Origin: Methylobacter sp.
GTDB lineage: Bacteria; Pseudomonadota; Gammaproteobacteria; Methylococcales; Methylomonadaceae
Direction of reading: 5' to 3'
Assembly: GCA_004299305.1 (NCBI GenBank)
Contig: SCPZ01000093.1
Span: forward strand, 1 to 55,254
DNA: 55,254 nt
This document shows, piece after piece, positions 34,470-43,618 of the stretch. The notes under the pieces were generated by a model. It did not search any database. It was not told where the DNA came from and was given only the letters and a program-made list of their open reading frames with translations. The position numbers and the translations under genes are program-made. Position 1 is the first letter of the stretch, and the number at the start of each line of letters is the position of its first letter.

Positions 34470-34608
34470 AATAACCCTTGCTTGTGTATTAAATGATTTA
34501 AGTTTTTCACAGCAATCCCCTAAAAAACTGCATCTCGCCCTCATAAAATACGGGCTTGCGGTATAATTTCAGGAAAAATAGTTATTTAAGAATATACCGC
34601 CTCGCTAA

Positions 34609-34631
34609 AAGATATATTCCGAATACAACTT
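34609..34631. promoter_or_regulatory. Candidate NsrR operator
   Basis: An 11-1-11 inverted repeat, AAGATATATTC and GAATACAACTT, with arms agreeing at 9 of 11 positions. It fits the enterobacterial NsrR palindrome (AAGATGYATTT half-sites) with about four mismatches in 22. It is 33 bp before the nsrR start and 140 bp before narK on the other strand, so autoregulation is the more likely effect. A TATAAT (34562-34567) upstream may be the nsrR -10, without a clear -35. Confidence 0.65.
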
Positions 34632-34663
34632 ACAATATAATTCTTTTCCTAACAGCAAGCAAC

Positions 34664-35140
34664 ATGCAACTTACAAGTTACACAGATTACGCACTCAGGG
34701 TATTGCTTTACCTGGCAATGTCACCGAACCGGCAGGCCAATATTACAGAAATAGCTGATTTTTTTAATATTTCCCGCAATCATTTGGTCAAGGTTGTCCA
34801 CCAACTGGGTAGCAAGGGCTTTGTTAAAACAACGCGCGGTAAAGGCGGGGGCTTATCATTGCAGCAGCAGCCTGAAATGATAAAGATCGGTGCCGTGGTG
34901 CGCAGCATGGAAAATCATTTTAACTGGGTCGAATGTTTTGATCCCGCACAGCAGCGTTGCCGGTTGCTGCCTGGTTGCGGCTTAAAGCCCTTATTAACAC
35001 GCGCGGGAAATGCCTATTTACAAGTGCTGGATACAGCGACGTTGGCGGATGCGTTGTTAGACACAGCACGTGTTGAGCTATCGCAAAACGAACCGCAGGC
35101 AACATCAATCCCGAATACGGATGGGTTAAAAAGCGCATAA
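34664..35140 (+). CDS. nsrR: NO-sensing repressor NsrR (Rrf2 family)
   Basis: An iron-sulfur transcription repressor released from DNA when NO attacks its cluster. 158 aa from the ATG at 34664 (MQLTSYTDYALRVLLYLAMS), the standard NsrR start; the frame opens 36 codons earlier, across the putative operator, which is unlikely coding. A winged-helix region (ITEIADFFNISRNHLVKVVH, GKGGGLSL) is followed by three spaced cysteines (ECFD, QRC, PGCGLKPLL), the NsrR cluster ligands. The C-terminal LDTATLADAL matches NsrR rather than IscR. Its position opposite a nitrate-to-NO operon fits the sensor role. Confidence 0.93.
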   Translation: MQLTSYTDYALRVLLYLAMSPNRQANITEIADFFNISRNHLVKVVHQLGSKGFVKTTRGKGGGLSLQQQPEMIKIGAVVRSMENHFNWVECFDPAQQRCRLLPGCGLKPLLTRAGNAYLQVLDTATLADALLDTARVELSQNEPQATSIPNTDGLKSA

Positions 35141-35276
35141 CAGACTTGGCTTTTTTAAAAATCCGCGCAATCCGCCTTATCCGTATTCTGTTAATCGCAG
35201 CTAACACGCTCTCTAAATAGCTGAATTTAAATCAGTTGCAACATAATCATAGCCTGCCGCTTAAGACAAAAAATAC

Positions 35277-35485
35277 GTAACTATTCAGCGTATGCTAAAA
35301 ATGATTAATGGAACACGGATGCCAACAGTAGGCGCTTTAGGCGACACTGATTAGACGGATAATCACCGATTAAAAACCCAGACTATTTTGAAAAAATCTG
35401 TGTAAATCTGTCCTATCCGTGGTGTCGCCTAGAGGCGCCTACTTTTGGCATCCGTATTCTATTTCTTTTTTCGCTGAATAGTTAC
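35277..35485. mobile_element. 209-bp MITE-like element
   Basis: 14-bp terminal inverted repeats GTAACTATTCAGCG (35277-35290) and CGCTGAATAGTTAC (35472-35485). Long subterminal arms also pair (GGATGCCA-AGTAGGCGC, TAGGCGACAC and complements). AAAAATAC abuts both ends, which looks like an 8-bp target duplication. No open frame. It would be mobilised in trans. The same 12-bp terminus occurs at 21442. Confidence 0.85.
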
Positions 35486-35608
35486 AAAAATACTTGATTA
35501 ACACGCTACGCCAAGCAGTTATCCCCTTGCCCAAAACTATAGAATAGCTTCGCGGCGCCTACCTTTTCATGTAGAATATTACAAGTTTAAATTAAGCAAA
35601 AATCAATC

Positions 35609-35992
35609 ATGCCTGTGGACAGTTCAATAAAAAAACTCCTGATTGTTGATGACAGCAAAGTATCAAGAATGTTAATCCGCACACATATTCTTGCCCAACA
35701 TCCGAAATGGGTCATATCTGAGGCAGTCTGCGGTGAAGATGCTATTGCACTTGTTGATAAAGACCCTCCTGACTACTGCACCATGGACATTAACATGCCA
35801 GGTATTTCAGGAACCCATGCAGCGGAACAGATACTGTCAAAATATCCTTCAATAAAAATGGTTATTTTCTCTGCGAATATTCAAGAAACACACCAAAATC
35901 GCGCCCGCGCACTGGGAACCATATTAGTTGCAAAACCGGTCACCGAAAAATCAATTGCCCTGACACTAGACTATTTTGCAAATTCCAAATGA
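35609..35992 (+). CDS. CheY-like single-domain response regulator
   Basis: 127 aa, a stand-alone receiver domain. The acidic pair D14-D15 (LIVDDSKVSR), phospho-acceptor D60 (CTMDINMPGISG), S88 and K109 (AKP) are all in place, so it can be phosphorylated. It has no output domain and would act by protein contact. It overlaps the cheC-like gene by 4 nt (ATGA), which argues for a joint function. No histidine kinase is encoded nearby; its kinase must be elsewhere. Confidence 0.92.
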   Translation: MPVDSSIKKLLIVDDSKVSRMLIRTHILAQHPKWVISEAVCGEDAIALVDKDPPDYCTMDINMPGISGTHAAEQILSKYPSIKMVIFSANIQETHQNRARALGTILVAKPVTEKSIALTLDYFANSK

Positions 35993-36606
35993 ACAATTTC
36001 AGCGAGCTTCATCTTGATGCATTGACTGAAGTATTTAGCATCGGTGCGGGTCGCGCAGCATTAAGCCTGAGCGAAATTGTCGGCGACGAAGTGCGCATTT
36101 CCGTCCCTTCTGTACAAATCATTAACTCAGAAGACATAAATTCCACAACATTATCGCTAAACTGCGGACGATTTGGTGCAGTAAGCCAACACTTTAGCGG
36201 CCCATTAAATGCCGAGGCAGTACTTTTATTTACCGAAGAGCAAGCCTTAAAAATCGTTAGCGATATGATGGGCTCACAAATGAGCACTGACGAACTTGCA
36301 GAATTTGAGCACGAAGCCATGTGCGAATTAGGCAATATCATTTTAAACGCCTGCCTATCCGCAATGGCTGACATACTCAATTTCACACTGGAAAGCTCTT
36401 TACCCAATTACACCGTAGCATCAGCCGATGAAATATTACATCGACTCAAAAAGAACACCGATCAATCCTATATCCTGATATTGCACATTGATCTCGCCAT
36501 CGAGAAGCGGCATACAGCCGGCAATCTCGTATTCCTGTTAAGTTCGGCATCGCTGACTAACCTTATTATCCATATCGATCAATTTCTTGGTAGCATTCAT
36601 GAGTAA
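35989..36606 (+). CDS. cheC: CheC-like phosphatase
   Basis: 205 aa of the CheC/CheX/FliY family, which dephosphorylates CheY-type receivers. The family repeats an ExxN active motif twice. The second is intact (ELGN in EHEAMCELGNIILNACLSAM). The first has serine instead of asparagine (E14-V-F-S17 in LDALTEVFSIGAGRAALSLS), so one active site is probably lost. The N-terminal GAGRAA fold signature is conserved. Overlap with the receiver gene upstream and the cyclase gene downstream (8 nt) suggests the receiver is its substrate. Confidence 0.88.
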   Translation: MNNFSELHLDALTEVFSIGAGRAALSLSEIVGDEVRISVPSVQIINSEDINSTTLSLNCGRFGAVSQHFSGPLNAEAVLLFTEEQALKIVSDMMGSQMSTDELAEFEHEAMCELGNIILNACLSAMADILNFTLESSLPNYTVASADEILHRLKKNTDQSYILILHIDLAIEKRHTAGNLVFLLSSASLTNLIIHIDQFLGSIHE

Positions 36607-37645
36607 AATTTCGGCAACCGCTCCTGAGTCGCCTACAGCGCCTAGTTTCAGCACTTTACCCGCCGCATCCATGCAGCAGGAAGCAAAACGTTTTGATATG
36701 GACGATATATTTAATTCACTTAACCTCGGCGTATGTGTTGTTGATGCCGATGGTAAAGTATTGCTTTGGAATAACTGGATCGCCAAACACAGCGGCATTA
36801 AAGAAGCTGATGCCCTTAACCGGCAATTTGAAAAGGTGTTTTCAGAGTCCGTGTCACCCGCTTTCCTGACCGCCCTCAAAAATACCTTGGCCTACAGACT
36901 ACCTGTGGTTTTGTCTACAGCCCTGCACCGCACCCCTCTACCGCTGTATAACGCATTCGAGGTAAATCAGCAACAACCCAGGATGTACCAATCGATCAGC
37001 ATCACACCTATTCAGTCACAACTCAACGAGCCATGCTGCCTTATTCAGATAACAGATTCCAGCACCTCAATCAAGCGTGAAAAAATACTACGCTCCCATT
37101 CTGAAATCCTGAAAAAAGAAGCAACGACGGACAGTTTGACCGACATCTGCAATCGTAGATTTTTCGATGCACATTACGAAATGGCTGTAGCCGATGCAAA
37201 AAGACAAAAACATCCTTTATCCATCTTCATGATCGATATTGATTTTTTTAAATCCTATAACGATTATTATGGGCACATAGCTGGCGACAATGTAATAAAG
37301 CAAGTCGCAGCCGCATTAAAATCGCAACTTTCACGAGCCACCGACATAGTCGCGCGTTATGGTGGAGAAGAATTCGTTCTGGTAATGCCGCATTTACCCC
37401 AAGAAATCGCCGAACAATTTGCCGAGAGACTAAGAAATGCCGTTTTTAATCTGGTAATACCACATATAAATTCCGCCCCCTTCCATCAGATAACAATTAG
37501 CATCGGTCTTTGCACCGGCATTCCAAAAAACAGCGACAACATGTTAAACAAGGCTGACGCGGCACTCTATCAAGCCAAACAAAAAGGTCGTAACCAGTGC
37601 ATTTCACTCCCGCTTTGCGAAGCCGAAGAATATCTGCAACAATAA
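36599..37645 (+). CDS. PAS-GGDEF diguanylate cyclase
   Basis: 348 aa from the ATG at 36599; a TTG further upstream is unlikely. A PAS-type domain spans about residues 35-150 (LNLGVCVVDADGKVLLWNNW). A short helix then leads to a GGDEF domain with DSLTDICNRRFFDAHYE, FMIDIDFFKSYNDYYGH and the active loop GGEEF near residue 254. The inhibitory site R-A-T-D lies five residues before GGEEF, so product feedback by cyclic-di-GMP is expected. No membrane segment, hence cytoplasmic. Third gene of the receiver-cheC-cyclase operon. Ligand of the PAS domain unknown. Confidence 0.93.
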   Translation: MSKISATAPESPTAPSFSTLPAASMQQEAKRFDMDDIFNSLNLGVCVVDADGKVLLWNNWIAKHSGIKEADALNRQFEKVFSESVSPAFLTALKNTLAYRLPVVLSTALHRTPLPLYNAFEVNQQQPRMYQSISITPIQSQLNEPCCLIQITDSSTSIKREKILRSHSEILKKEATTDSLTDICNRRFFDAHYEMAVADAKRQKHPLSIFMIDIDFFKSYNDYYGHIAGDNVIKQVAAALKSQLSRATDIVARYGGEEFVLVMPHLPQEIAEQFAERLRNAVFNLVIPHINSAPFHQITISIGLCTGIPKNSDNMLNKADAALYQAKQKGRNQCISLPLCEAEEYLQQ

Positions 37646-37757
37646 ATCCGTTTAGCGCCACATACATCCGCCAGACAAAACTCAACATTATAAATATGAT
37701 GTTTGAGCCACTAATAATCCGATTAAAACCCAGTTAAATTTTATTCAGTCTCATCGT

Positions 37758-39215
37758 ATGAAATTCAAACCATCCGCAGTTACACTGGCTTTGAGCCTTG
37801 CACTCTTCCCTGCCCCGCAACAGGCCGCCCCGATTACCAAAATTGAGCTGCCCGACATGGGCGATTCTTCCGGCACCCTAATTACACCCGCCGAAGAAAA
37901 AGAGTTTGGCGAAGCCTTTTTCCGCAGCCTGCATTCGCAAATTTCCATTAATCAAGATGCTGAAATTCAGCAATATATTCAGACAATTGGTGAAAAACTG
38001 GTCGCTAATAGCGACGCACCGAGTAATCCGTTTCATTTTTTTGTAGTCATGGAAAATGACATTAACGCCTTTGCGGGACCTGGCGGCTATATAGGCGTAA
38101 ATTCCGGGTTAATTTTAATCACCGAAGCCGAAAGCGAATTAGCCTCGGTGATGGCGCACGAAATTGCCCATGTTACCCAACGCCACTTATACCGCGCTTA
38201 CGAAGCATCCAGTCGATTATCGATACCTACCGCCGCAGCAACCCTAGCCGCCATCTTATTGGGCACCCAATCACCCGCTCTAGGACAAGCCGCCATCGTG
38301 GCTATTCAGGCGGGTAACGTTCAGTTTCAAATTGACTTTACCCGTGAAAACGAGGCAGAAGCCGACCGCGTCGGCATGCAAACCTTGGCGGGCTCTCAAT
38401 ATGATCCACGCAGTATGCCCACTTTTTTCGAACGCCTACAACAATCCAGTCGCTATTATGGGCAGAACATCCCTGAATTTTTAAGAACACATCCGGTGAC
38501 CGCTTCACGCATTTCCGACACCCGAGGACGCGCCGAAACCTACCCCTACAAACAATATCCCGACTCACTCGGCTATCAGTTAACCAAAGCAAAAATCCGG
38601 GTTCTAACCAGTACTGACGACGCCGAAACGCTTAAATATTTTCAATCACGATTGACTCAAGGCACGACTGAACAACGCACTGTTGTCCGCTACGGGCTTG
38701 GACTATGCGCACTTAACTCGCAAAAATTCACTGAAGCAGAAACATTTTTTCAACAACTGAGCAAAGAATACCCAAATCAGGAACAATACGTAACCGCACT
38801 TGCCCGAACTGCACTGGAATCCAAAAATTACAACACAGCGCTGGCCCGATATAAAAAGCTAACTGAGCAATTTCCTGATAACGAGGCCATAAAACTCGAA
38901 TATATTACATCTCTATTAAAAACAGGTAACGCTGAGTTGGCACGAAAAAACTTACTGCTATTAAAGCCTAAAACCCAACAACAGCCGATTTATTCACAAC
39001 TGCTGGCACAAATTTACAGCGATTTAAATCAACCCGCCGAGTCTCATCGTTATCTTGCAGAATACTACTATGCTACAGGCCAGACCAAAGATGCAATCCT
39101 GCAAATAAAACTGGCTCAAAAATCGAAAGGCCTTAACTTCCAATTATCGTCAATCCTTAATGAACGACTCAACTTTTTTATCAATGAGGAAGAGGAAGCT
39201 AGACGCAACCGATGA
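37758..39215 (+). CDS. bepA: Periplasmic M48 metalloprotease/chaperone BepA-like
   Basis: 485 aa with a signal peptide (MKFKPSAVTLALSLALFPAP). The M48 zinc motif HEIAH is at 134-138 and the third ligand is in ENEAEADRVG (E201). The C-terminal half is tetratricopeptide-like (LNSQKFTEAETFFQQLSKEY, ALESKNYNTALARYKKLTEQ, LNQPAESHRYLAEYYYATGQ). This is the architecture of BepA/YfgC, which helps assemble or degrade outer-membrane proteins such as LptD and BamA. Monocistronic with a 112-bp spacer from the cyclase gene. Confidence 0.92.
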   Translation: MKFKPSAVTLALSLALFPAPQQAAPITKIELPDMGDSSGTLITPAEEKEFGEAFFRSLHSQISINQDAEIQQYIQTIGEKLVANSDAPSNPFHFFVVMENDINAFAGPGGYIGVNSGLILITEAESELASVMAHEIAHVTQRHLYRAYEASSRLSIPTAAATLAAILLGTQSPALGQAAIVAIQAGNVQFQIDFTRENEAEADRVGMQTLAGSQYDPRSMPTFFERLQQSSRYYGQNIPEFLRTHPVTASRISDTRGRAETYPYKQYPDSLGYQLTKAKIRVLTSTDDAETLKYFQSRLTQGTTEQRTVVRYGLGLCALNSQKFTEAETFFQQLSKEYPNQEQYVTALARTALESKNYNTALARYKKLTEQFPDNEAIKLEYITSLLKTGNAELARKNLLLLKPKTQQQPIYSQLLAQIYSDLNQPAESHRYLAEYYYATGQTKDAILQIKLAQKSKGLNFQLSSILNERLNFFINEEEEARRNR

Positions 39216-39547
39216 AAACCTGAACCTTAGCTGAACAAAAAGCACTACCTGCCTAGCATTTTGTTTATTAGCAGTTCCTAAAGCTATATAACAAGTTGTA
39301 TTTATTATATATTTATATCTCACTTATATTTTTCACGATAAACCCCATTTTTAAATAGACATTGAAGCTCCATTTGAATAAAATTCGCACCAGCTTAAGG
39401 GACTGGGCTCGGTTTAATTACCGACTAAGAGGGGGAATTTAGTCTTATAGACTAGCTGATAATAATAATAAAATAAGTGACATTGCTTGGGTCAAGTTGT
39501 AAAACAATCCACAACTCAATAATAATAATAATAACAGCACTCAACAC
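39216..39547 (+). other. Long untranslated stretch before a terminator; possible sRNA
   Basis: About 330 bp from the bepA stop to the terminator without a supported gene. It contains a small hairpin TAGTCT/AGACTA (near 39440) and two AAT-type microsatellites. It is either a long bepA 3' UTR or an independent small RNA ending at 39570; the sequence alone does not decide. Confidence 0.4.
39459..39534. repeat. Two AAT trinucleotide microsatellites
   Basis: (ATA)4 at about 39459-39471 and (AAT)5-6 at 39518-39534, 46 bp apart, both in the untranslated stretch. Confidence 0.8.
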
Positions 39548-39570
39548 GCCCGCTTTATGCGGGCTTTTTA
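39548..39570 (+). terminator. Rho-independent terminator
   Basis: Stem GCCCGC / GCGGGC with loop TTTAT, followed by TTTTTA on the plus strand. It ends bepA or a small RNA transcript. Confidence 0.85.
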
Positions 39571-39791
39571 TTGCCCAGAGCACCCTCCCCAACTTAGGCA
39601 TACGGTCGGTTTCTTTCAATAAAGCCTGCTCTACTCATCTACTGATACTTTTTTATACACCTCACCTCACGCTGCTGCTACATAATCGTAAACAGTTTCG
39701 CTGTGTATCATCAATTGTCACCAAGCCCCTCACAGAACCGTGCTTGCGCTATTTACGCACACGACTCCTCATTAAGAACCATTTTACAGAA

Positions 39792-39977
39792 TTAGAATAG
39801 ATTGACCATGATTCACGGTGTCGGCAATGGATAGCGCGTTAACAGCTTGGCGAACTTCTCCCAGCTGTAGAAACCCCGCTTACCTCTCCGATTCAGCCAT
39901 TTGTAGAGCATACCTCGCACTTCATAGAAGTAAGCACCGATCCTCTTGCTATTATCAGTGACACCATAATACCTGCG
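39792..39977 (-). pseudogene. C-terminal remnant of a group II intron maturase/RT
   Basis: On the minus strand the frame reads RRYYGVTDNSKRIGAYFYEV, then RGMLYKWLNRRGKRGFYSWE and KFAKLLTRYPLPTP, a stop (TGA, 39813-39815), and IMVNLF before TAA at 39792. This is the conserved C-terminal tail of group II intron-encoded proteins (usually ending PLPRPRI...LF). Only about 60 residues remain, one codon is a stop, and the upstream end is cut by the istB fragment. Confidence 0.85.
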
Positions 39978-40590
39978 TGAACAGGAAGTGGCCGATCGTT
40001 ATCAGAAGCGTGTGCAACCGCGGACACGAGAAGCAAACTTGCCTCCGGGGAAAGTCTTTGCCAACCTGAATCTGGCAGAATTCAGTGCGTCCGAGCAACA
40101 GCGGGTCATTGCGCAGAAAGATCACACCGATTGGACTCGCCATGCCGGAAACGTTTTATTGATTGATTTATCGGAAGTGGGTAAATCGCATATAGCGGCC
40201 GCACTCGCCGCTCAATTAATAGAACAAAATATACGCGTTAAATGGTTCTCAACCGTGGCATTTGTTCAAACGCTGCAACTAGCCAAGCGGAATCTGGATT
40301 TAATGACGATGATAATGACCCGACTGGACAAGTATCAGGTTCTGGTTATTGATAATATTGGCTATGTTAAAAAAACCGACGCCGAAACTCAGGTCTTATT
40401 TGAATTCATTGCACATCGTTATGAAAGCGACATCTTGATCATCACCCCTAATCAACCTTTCAGCCATCGGAATCAGATCTTCCCAGACACTATGATGACC
40501 GTTGCGGCTATAGATCGCATTATTCATCATGCAACCATTATTGAATTAGACGGAGTCAGTTATCGAAGAAAACAGAGCTTAAAAAAATAA
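39973..40590 (+). pseudogene. istB: IS21-family helper ATPase IstB, truncated and decayed
   Basis: About 205 codons in frame from the junction at 39973 (LREQEVADRYQKR) to the stop. The family signature is clear: LPPGKVFANLNLAEF, GKSHIAAALAAQLIEQ, LVIDNIGYVKKTDAETQVLF, IITPNQPFSHRNQIFPDTMM, AAIDRIIHHATIIELDGVSY. The N-terminal part is missing. Walker A is degraded (LIDLSEVGKS for LFGPPGVGKS), losing the first glycine, so ATP binding is doubtful. No istA partner is present. It is a relic. Confidence 0.85.
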
Positions 40591-40739
40591 TCAAAATTTT
40601 TCAACTAAAACCGGCCAAGGTAATTGTCGTCACCCGGCCAGGGAGGTTGACGCCAGACACCGACGTCTCTTACGCAGCCTACCCCGGGAAAACGAACAAA
40701 CTCCAGCGCACAATTTGACTGGATAAGCGCTGTCAATAG

Positions 40740-41048
40740 CTCAAACGTGAACCGGGCGCAGTCGAAACACTGATCAATGAAATGGAAAAGCTGGGACAGA
40801 AAAATAGCCTGACAAAAACGGTCAAAGAGAACTTGCAGGCCGCACTCACTTATTTTAAGAATCATCGGCAAATGATGGGGGTATGCCGTGCATGCAAAAA
40901 AACTTACCGATTGGCTCAGGTGTTACCTGAGGCCGCTTGCAAAACCCTGGTGAAGCAACGTCTTTGTCGGTCGGGGATGCGCTGGAAAGATAAAGGCACC
41001 AAAGTGATTTTATCTTTACGGGCATTGATTCAATCCAAAGGCAGATAG
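40740..41048 (+). pseudogene. Transposase C-terminal fragment (ISKra4-like)
   Basis: About 102 codons after a stop at 40737. Sequence such as LPEAACKTLVKQRLCRSGMR followed by WKDKGTKVILSLRALIQSKG resembles the C-terminal end of ISKra4-type transposases (V.GAC..LVKQR...SGMRW). Upstream catalytic parts are absent. The family assignment is from memory of the motif and is moderate. Confidence 0.6.
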
Positions 41049-41551
41049 CAACAATTTTTTGCTATCAACTTAAGACCGGGCAAACAGTAAAGCTTAACCG
41101 TTCGTCCTGAGCTTGTCGAAGGGTGGACGGAGCCGTTCAGGTTCGACAGGCTCGCACCACGAACGGCTTAACATCAGACCACGTCCGGCTTATGTTGGCA
41201 GCCCAATTTTGGGATAAGATTGATAAATATGGCTCCCACGTTTACATGTAGTTGACATTATTTTGAATCAGTACTCGTTCAAAACTTAAAACCATTTCAG
41301 TTTGCCCGATTAATCTGATGTGATGCAGTACGCTGCACCGCTAAATCCCCAGGTCAATTTTCACTCGACACCAACACAGGAGCATTTCAGATCAAAAAAT
41401 CCCAAAAAGAATAAAATAGATATTCACTACTGAGTGATGCTCGGGTAGAATTAAAAAACTTTACCCGGCATTGGGATTATGGCTGACTACTCATCCAGAC
41501 AAGTCTTATTATCTCAAGAATTACATTCCTAAATCCATTAAGAACCCAGAA
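41049..41551. other. Intergenic region at the end of the ribosomal cluster
   Basis: About 500 bp with the repeat at 41098-41166 and otherwise no recognised gene. No clear intrinsic terminator for the rplQ end (minus strand) is visible. Confidence 0.5.
41098..41166. repeat. Dispersed inverted repeat
   Basis: Outer arms CCGTTCGT / ACGAACGG enclosing CCTGAGCTTGTCGAAGG and its imperfect complement, a palindrome type seen scattered through many proteobacterial genomes. Confidence 0.65.
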
Positions 41552-41926
41552 TTAATCTTCCGTAGAAACAGGACTGTCAACCAACTCGACATAAGCCATA
41601 GGAGCATCGTCACCTGCCCTAAATCCGCATTTCATAATACGTAAATACCCACCCGCTCTGCTTTTGTAACGCGGACCTAGCTCATTAAAAAGCTTTGTCA
41701 CCACCTCACGATCACGTAACCTAGAAAAAGCGAGGCGCCTTTTGGCGACCGTATCTTCTTTAGATAAGGTAATCAATGGCTCAGCGTAACTTCTCAATTC
41801 TTTTGCTTTTGGCAAAGTCGTTTTTATTAATTCATGCTTAAACAATGAACTGACCATATTACTAAATAGCGCCTTACGATGACTACTATTTATATTAAAT
41901 TTTCTTCCAGATTTACGATGTCTCAT
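41552..41926 (-). CDS. rplQ: 50S ribosomal protein L17
   Basis: 124 aa, last gene of the alpha operon. The start [20 protein letters not shown] is the conserved L17 N-terminus, and [20 protein letters not shown] is also typical. It assembles near the exit tunnel in the large subunit. It lies 17 nt behind rpoA and is co-transcribed with it. Confidence 0.97.
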   Translation of the reverse strand: MRHRKSGRKFNINSSHRKALFSNMVSSLFKHELIKTTLPKAKELRSYAEPLITLSKEDTVAKRRLAFSRLRDREVVTKLFNELGPRYKSRAGGYLRIMKCGFRAGDDAPMAYVELVDSPVSTED

Positions 41927-41943
41927 TATAAGAAGACCTAATG

Positions 41944-42957
41944 TTAGTGTGTTATTGCGTGAGTTTGATCTGCAAGGCTTTCAGGAGGCCAATTCTCCAG
42001 CCGCATACCCAAAGACAAACCCTTCAAAGCAAGAATATCTTTTATTTCTGTTAATGATTTTTTACCAAGATTTGGGGTTTTTAATAACTCAACCTCAGTA
42101 CGCTGAATTAAGTCTCCAATATAAAAAATATTTTCAGCTTTTAAACAATTAGCAGAACGTACTGTTAACTCAAGATCGTCGACAGGCCGAAGAAGAACAG
42201 GATCAAATATTTCTTCAACTTCAACTTCTTCTTCTGCAAGTTGATCATTTACTTTTTCAAAATCAACGAAAACAGATAACTGATCATGAAGTATTGTGGC
42301 AGCCAGCTTAATAGTTTCCTCCGGATCAACAGTTCCATTTGTTTCCAGCTCAATTATTAATTTATCTAAATTAGTACGCTGCTCAACACGCGTACTTTCA
42401 ACCTGATAAGCAACCTTGATAATCGGACTATACGACGCATCAAGCTGAAGCGCGCCAACAATAAGATTATGCTCGGAACTTGACTTACGAACACTTACGG
42501 GCTCATAACCTCGTCCTCGACGCACCCTAATTTTCATATTCAAAATGCCAACCTGTGTTAGATTAGCTATTATCAAATCAGGATTAACAATTTCCACATC
42601 GTGTGGAACTATGATATCTGCCGCCGTAACACAACCAGCGCCATGTTTTGAAAGAGTGAGCTCAACTTCATCCCTTGAGTGGAGCACAACAGCTAATTTT
42701 TTAAGGTTAAGCAAAATATCAATTACATCTTCCTGAACACCCTCTATGGTAGTGTACTCATGAAGAACGCCTTCAATTTCAACGTCTGTAACCGCACAGC
42801 CTGGAATTGTAGACAATAGCACACGTCGCAAAGCATTGCCGATAGAATGACCAAATCCTCTTTCAAGGGGCTCAATAACAATCTTAGAATGATTAGGTGT
42901 TTTACTTACAACCTCAACTAAGCGGGGCTTCAGCAAGCCAGAAATAGAATTCTGCAT
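41944..42957 (-). CDS. rpoA: RNA polymerase alpha subunit
   Basis: 337 aa. The N-terminal dimerisation and assembly domain (residues about 1-235) includes [20 protein letters not shown] and RRGRGYEPV. An acidic linker ([12 protein letters not shown]) precedes the C-terminal DNA- and activator-binding domain, [20 protein letters not shown] with [20 protein letters not shown]. It is a little longer than the E. coli protein (329 aa). Within the alpha operon between rpsD and rplQ. Confidence 0.98.
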   Translation of the reverse strand: MQNSISGLLKPRLVEVVSKTPNHSKIVIEPLERGFGHSIGNALRRVLLSTIPGCAVTDVEIEGVLHEYTTIEGVQEDVIDILLNLKKLAVVLHSRDEVELTLSKHGAGCVTAADIIVPHDVEIVNPDLIIANLTQVGILNMKIRVRRGRGYEPVSVRKSSSEHNLIVGALQLDASYSPIIKVAYQVESTRVEQRTNLDKLIIELETNGTVDPEETIKLAATILHDQLSVFVDFEKVNDQLAEEEVEVEEIFDPVLLRPVDDLELTVRSANCLKAENIFYIGDLIQRTEVELLKTPNLGKKSLTEIKDILALKGLSLGMRLENWPPESLADQTHAITH

Positions 42958-42978
42958 TTATATCCCTCAGAACTACGA

Positions 42979-43599
42979 TTATTTAGAGTAAAGCTCAACT
43001 ACCAACTGCTCATTTATGTCACTACCCAAGTCTACACGATCTGGCAGCGAGCTAAATGTACCTGTCATTGCTTTAGAATTAACATCAACCCAAGAAGGAA
43101 AACCATATTGTTCAGTTACACCCAAAGCATCAACGATTCTTTGCTGTTTTTTTGCTTTCTCCCTAACAGAAAGAACATCGCCAGGAGCGACCTGATAAGA
43201 AGGCACATTGATCAACACGTTATTTACTTGTATAGACTTATGGCTAACCAACTGCCGCGCTTCAGCCCGAGTCGAGGCAAATCCCATACGGTAGACAACA
43301 TTATCCAGCCTTGACTCCAAAAGATTCAATAGATTCTGACCAGTCGCCCCTTTTTTCAAATCCGCCGATTTATAGTAATTCCTAAATTGTTTCTCTAGAA
43401 TTCCATATATTCTGCGCAAGCGCTGCTTTGCTCTTAACTGAATAGCGTAATCGGAACTTCTTGTGCGTTTGGTACCATGCTGACCAGGACGCTGATCTAA
43501 TTTACACTTATTCTCTAAAGACTTTCCCCTGCTTTTTAAAAACAGATCTGTGCCTTCTCTTCGACTTAATTTACAGGTAGGCCCAAGATATCTTGCCAT
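42979..43599 (-). CDS. rpsD: 30S ribosomal protein S4
   Basis: 206 aa. A 16S assembly-initiator protein and, in E. coli, translational repressor of the alpha operon. The S4 RNA-binding domain is seen as [20 protein letters not shown] with [14 protein letters not shown]. It lacks the four-cysteine zinc site of some S4 forms. Confidence 0.98.
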   Translation of the reverse strand: MARYLGPTCKLSRREGTDLFLKSRGKSLENKCKLDQRPGQHGTKRTRSSDYAIQLRAKQRLRRIYGILEKQFRNYYKSADLKKGATGQNLLNLLESRLDNVVYRMGFASTRAEARQLVSHKSIQVNNVLINVPSYQVAPGDVLSVREKAKKQQRIVDALGVTEQYGFPSWVDVNSKAMTGTFSSLPDRVDLGSDINEQLVVELYSK

Positions 43600-43618
43600 A
43601 ACAAACTACTCCAGATTT

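Noticed and set aside
34470-34600. FNR/NNR box for the nar operon
   Set aside because: No TTGAT-N4-ATCAA-like palindrome was found in the spacer, so it is not called.
39477-39800. Open frame of 107 codons across the terminator
   Set aside because: It runs through microsatellites, an intrinsic terminator and into the antisense of the maturase remnant; no supporting features.
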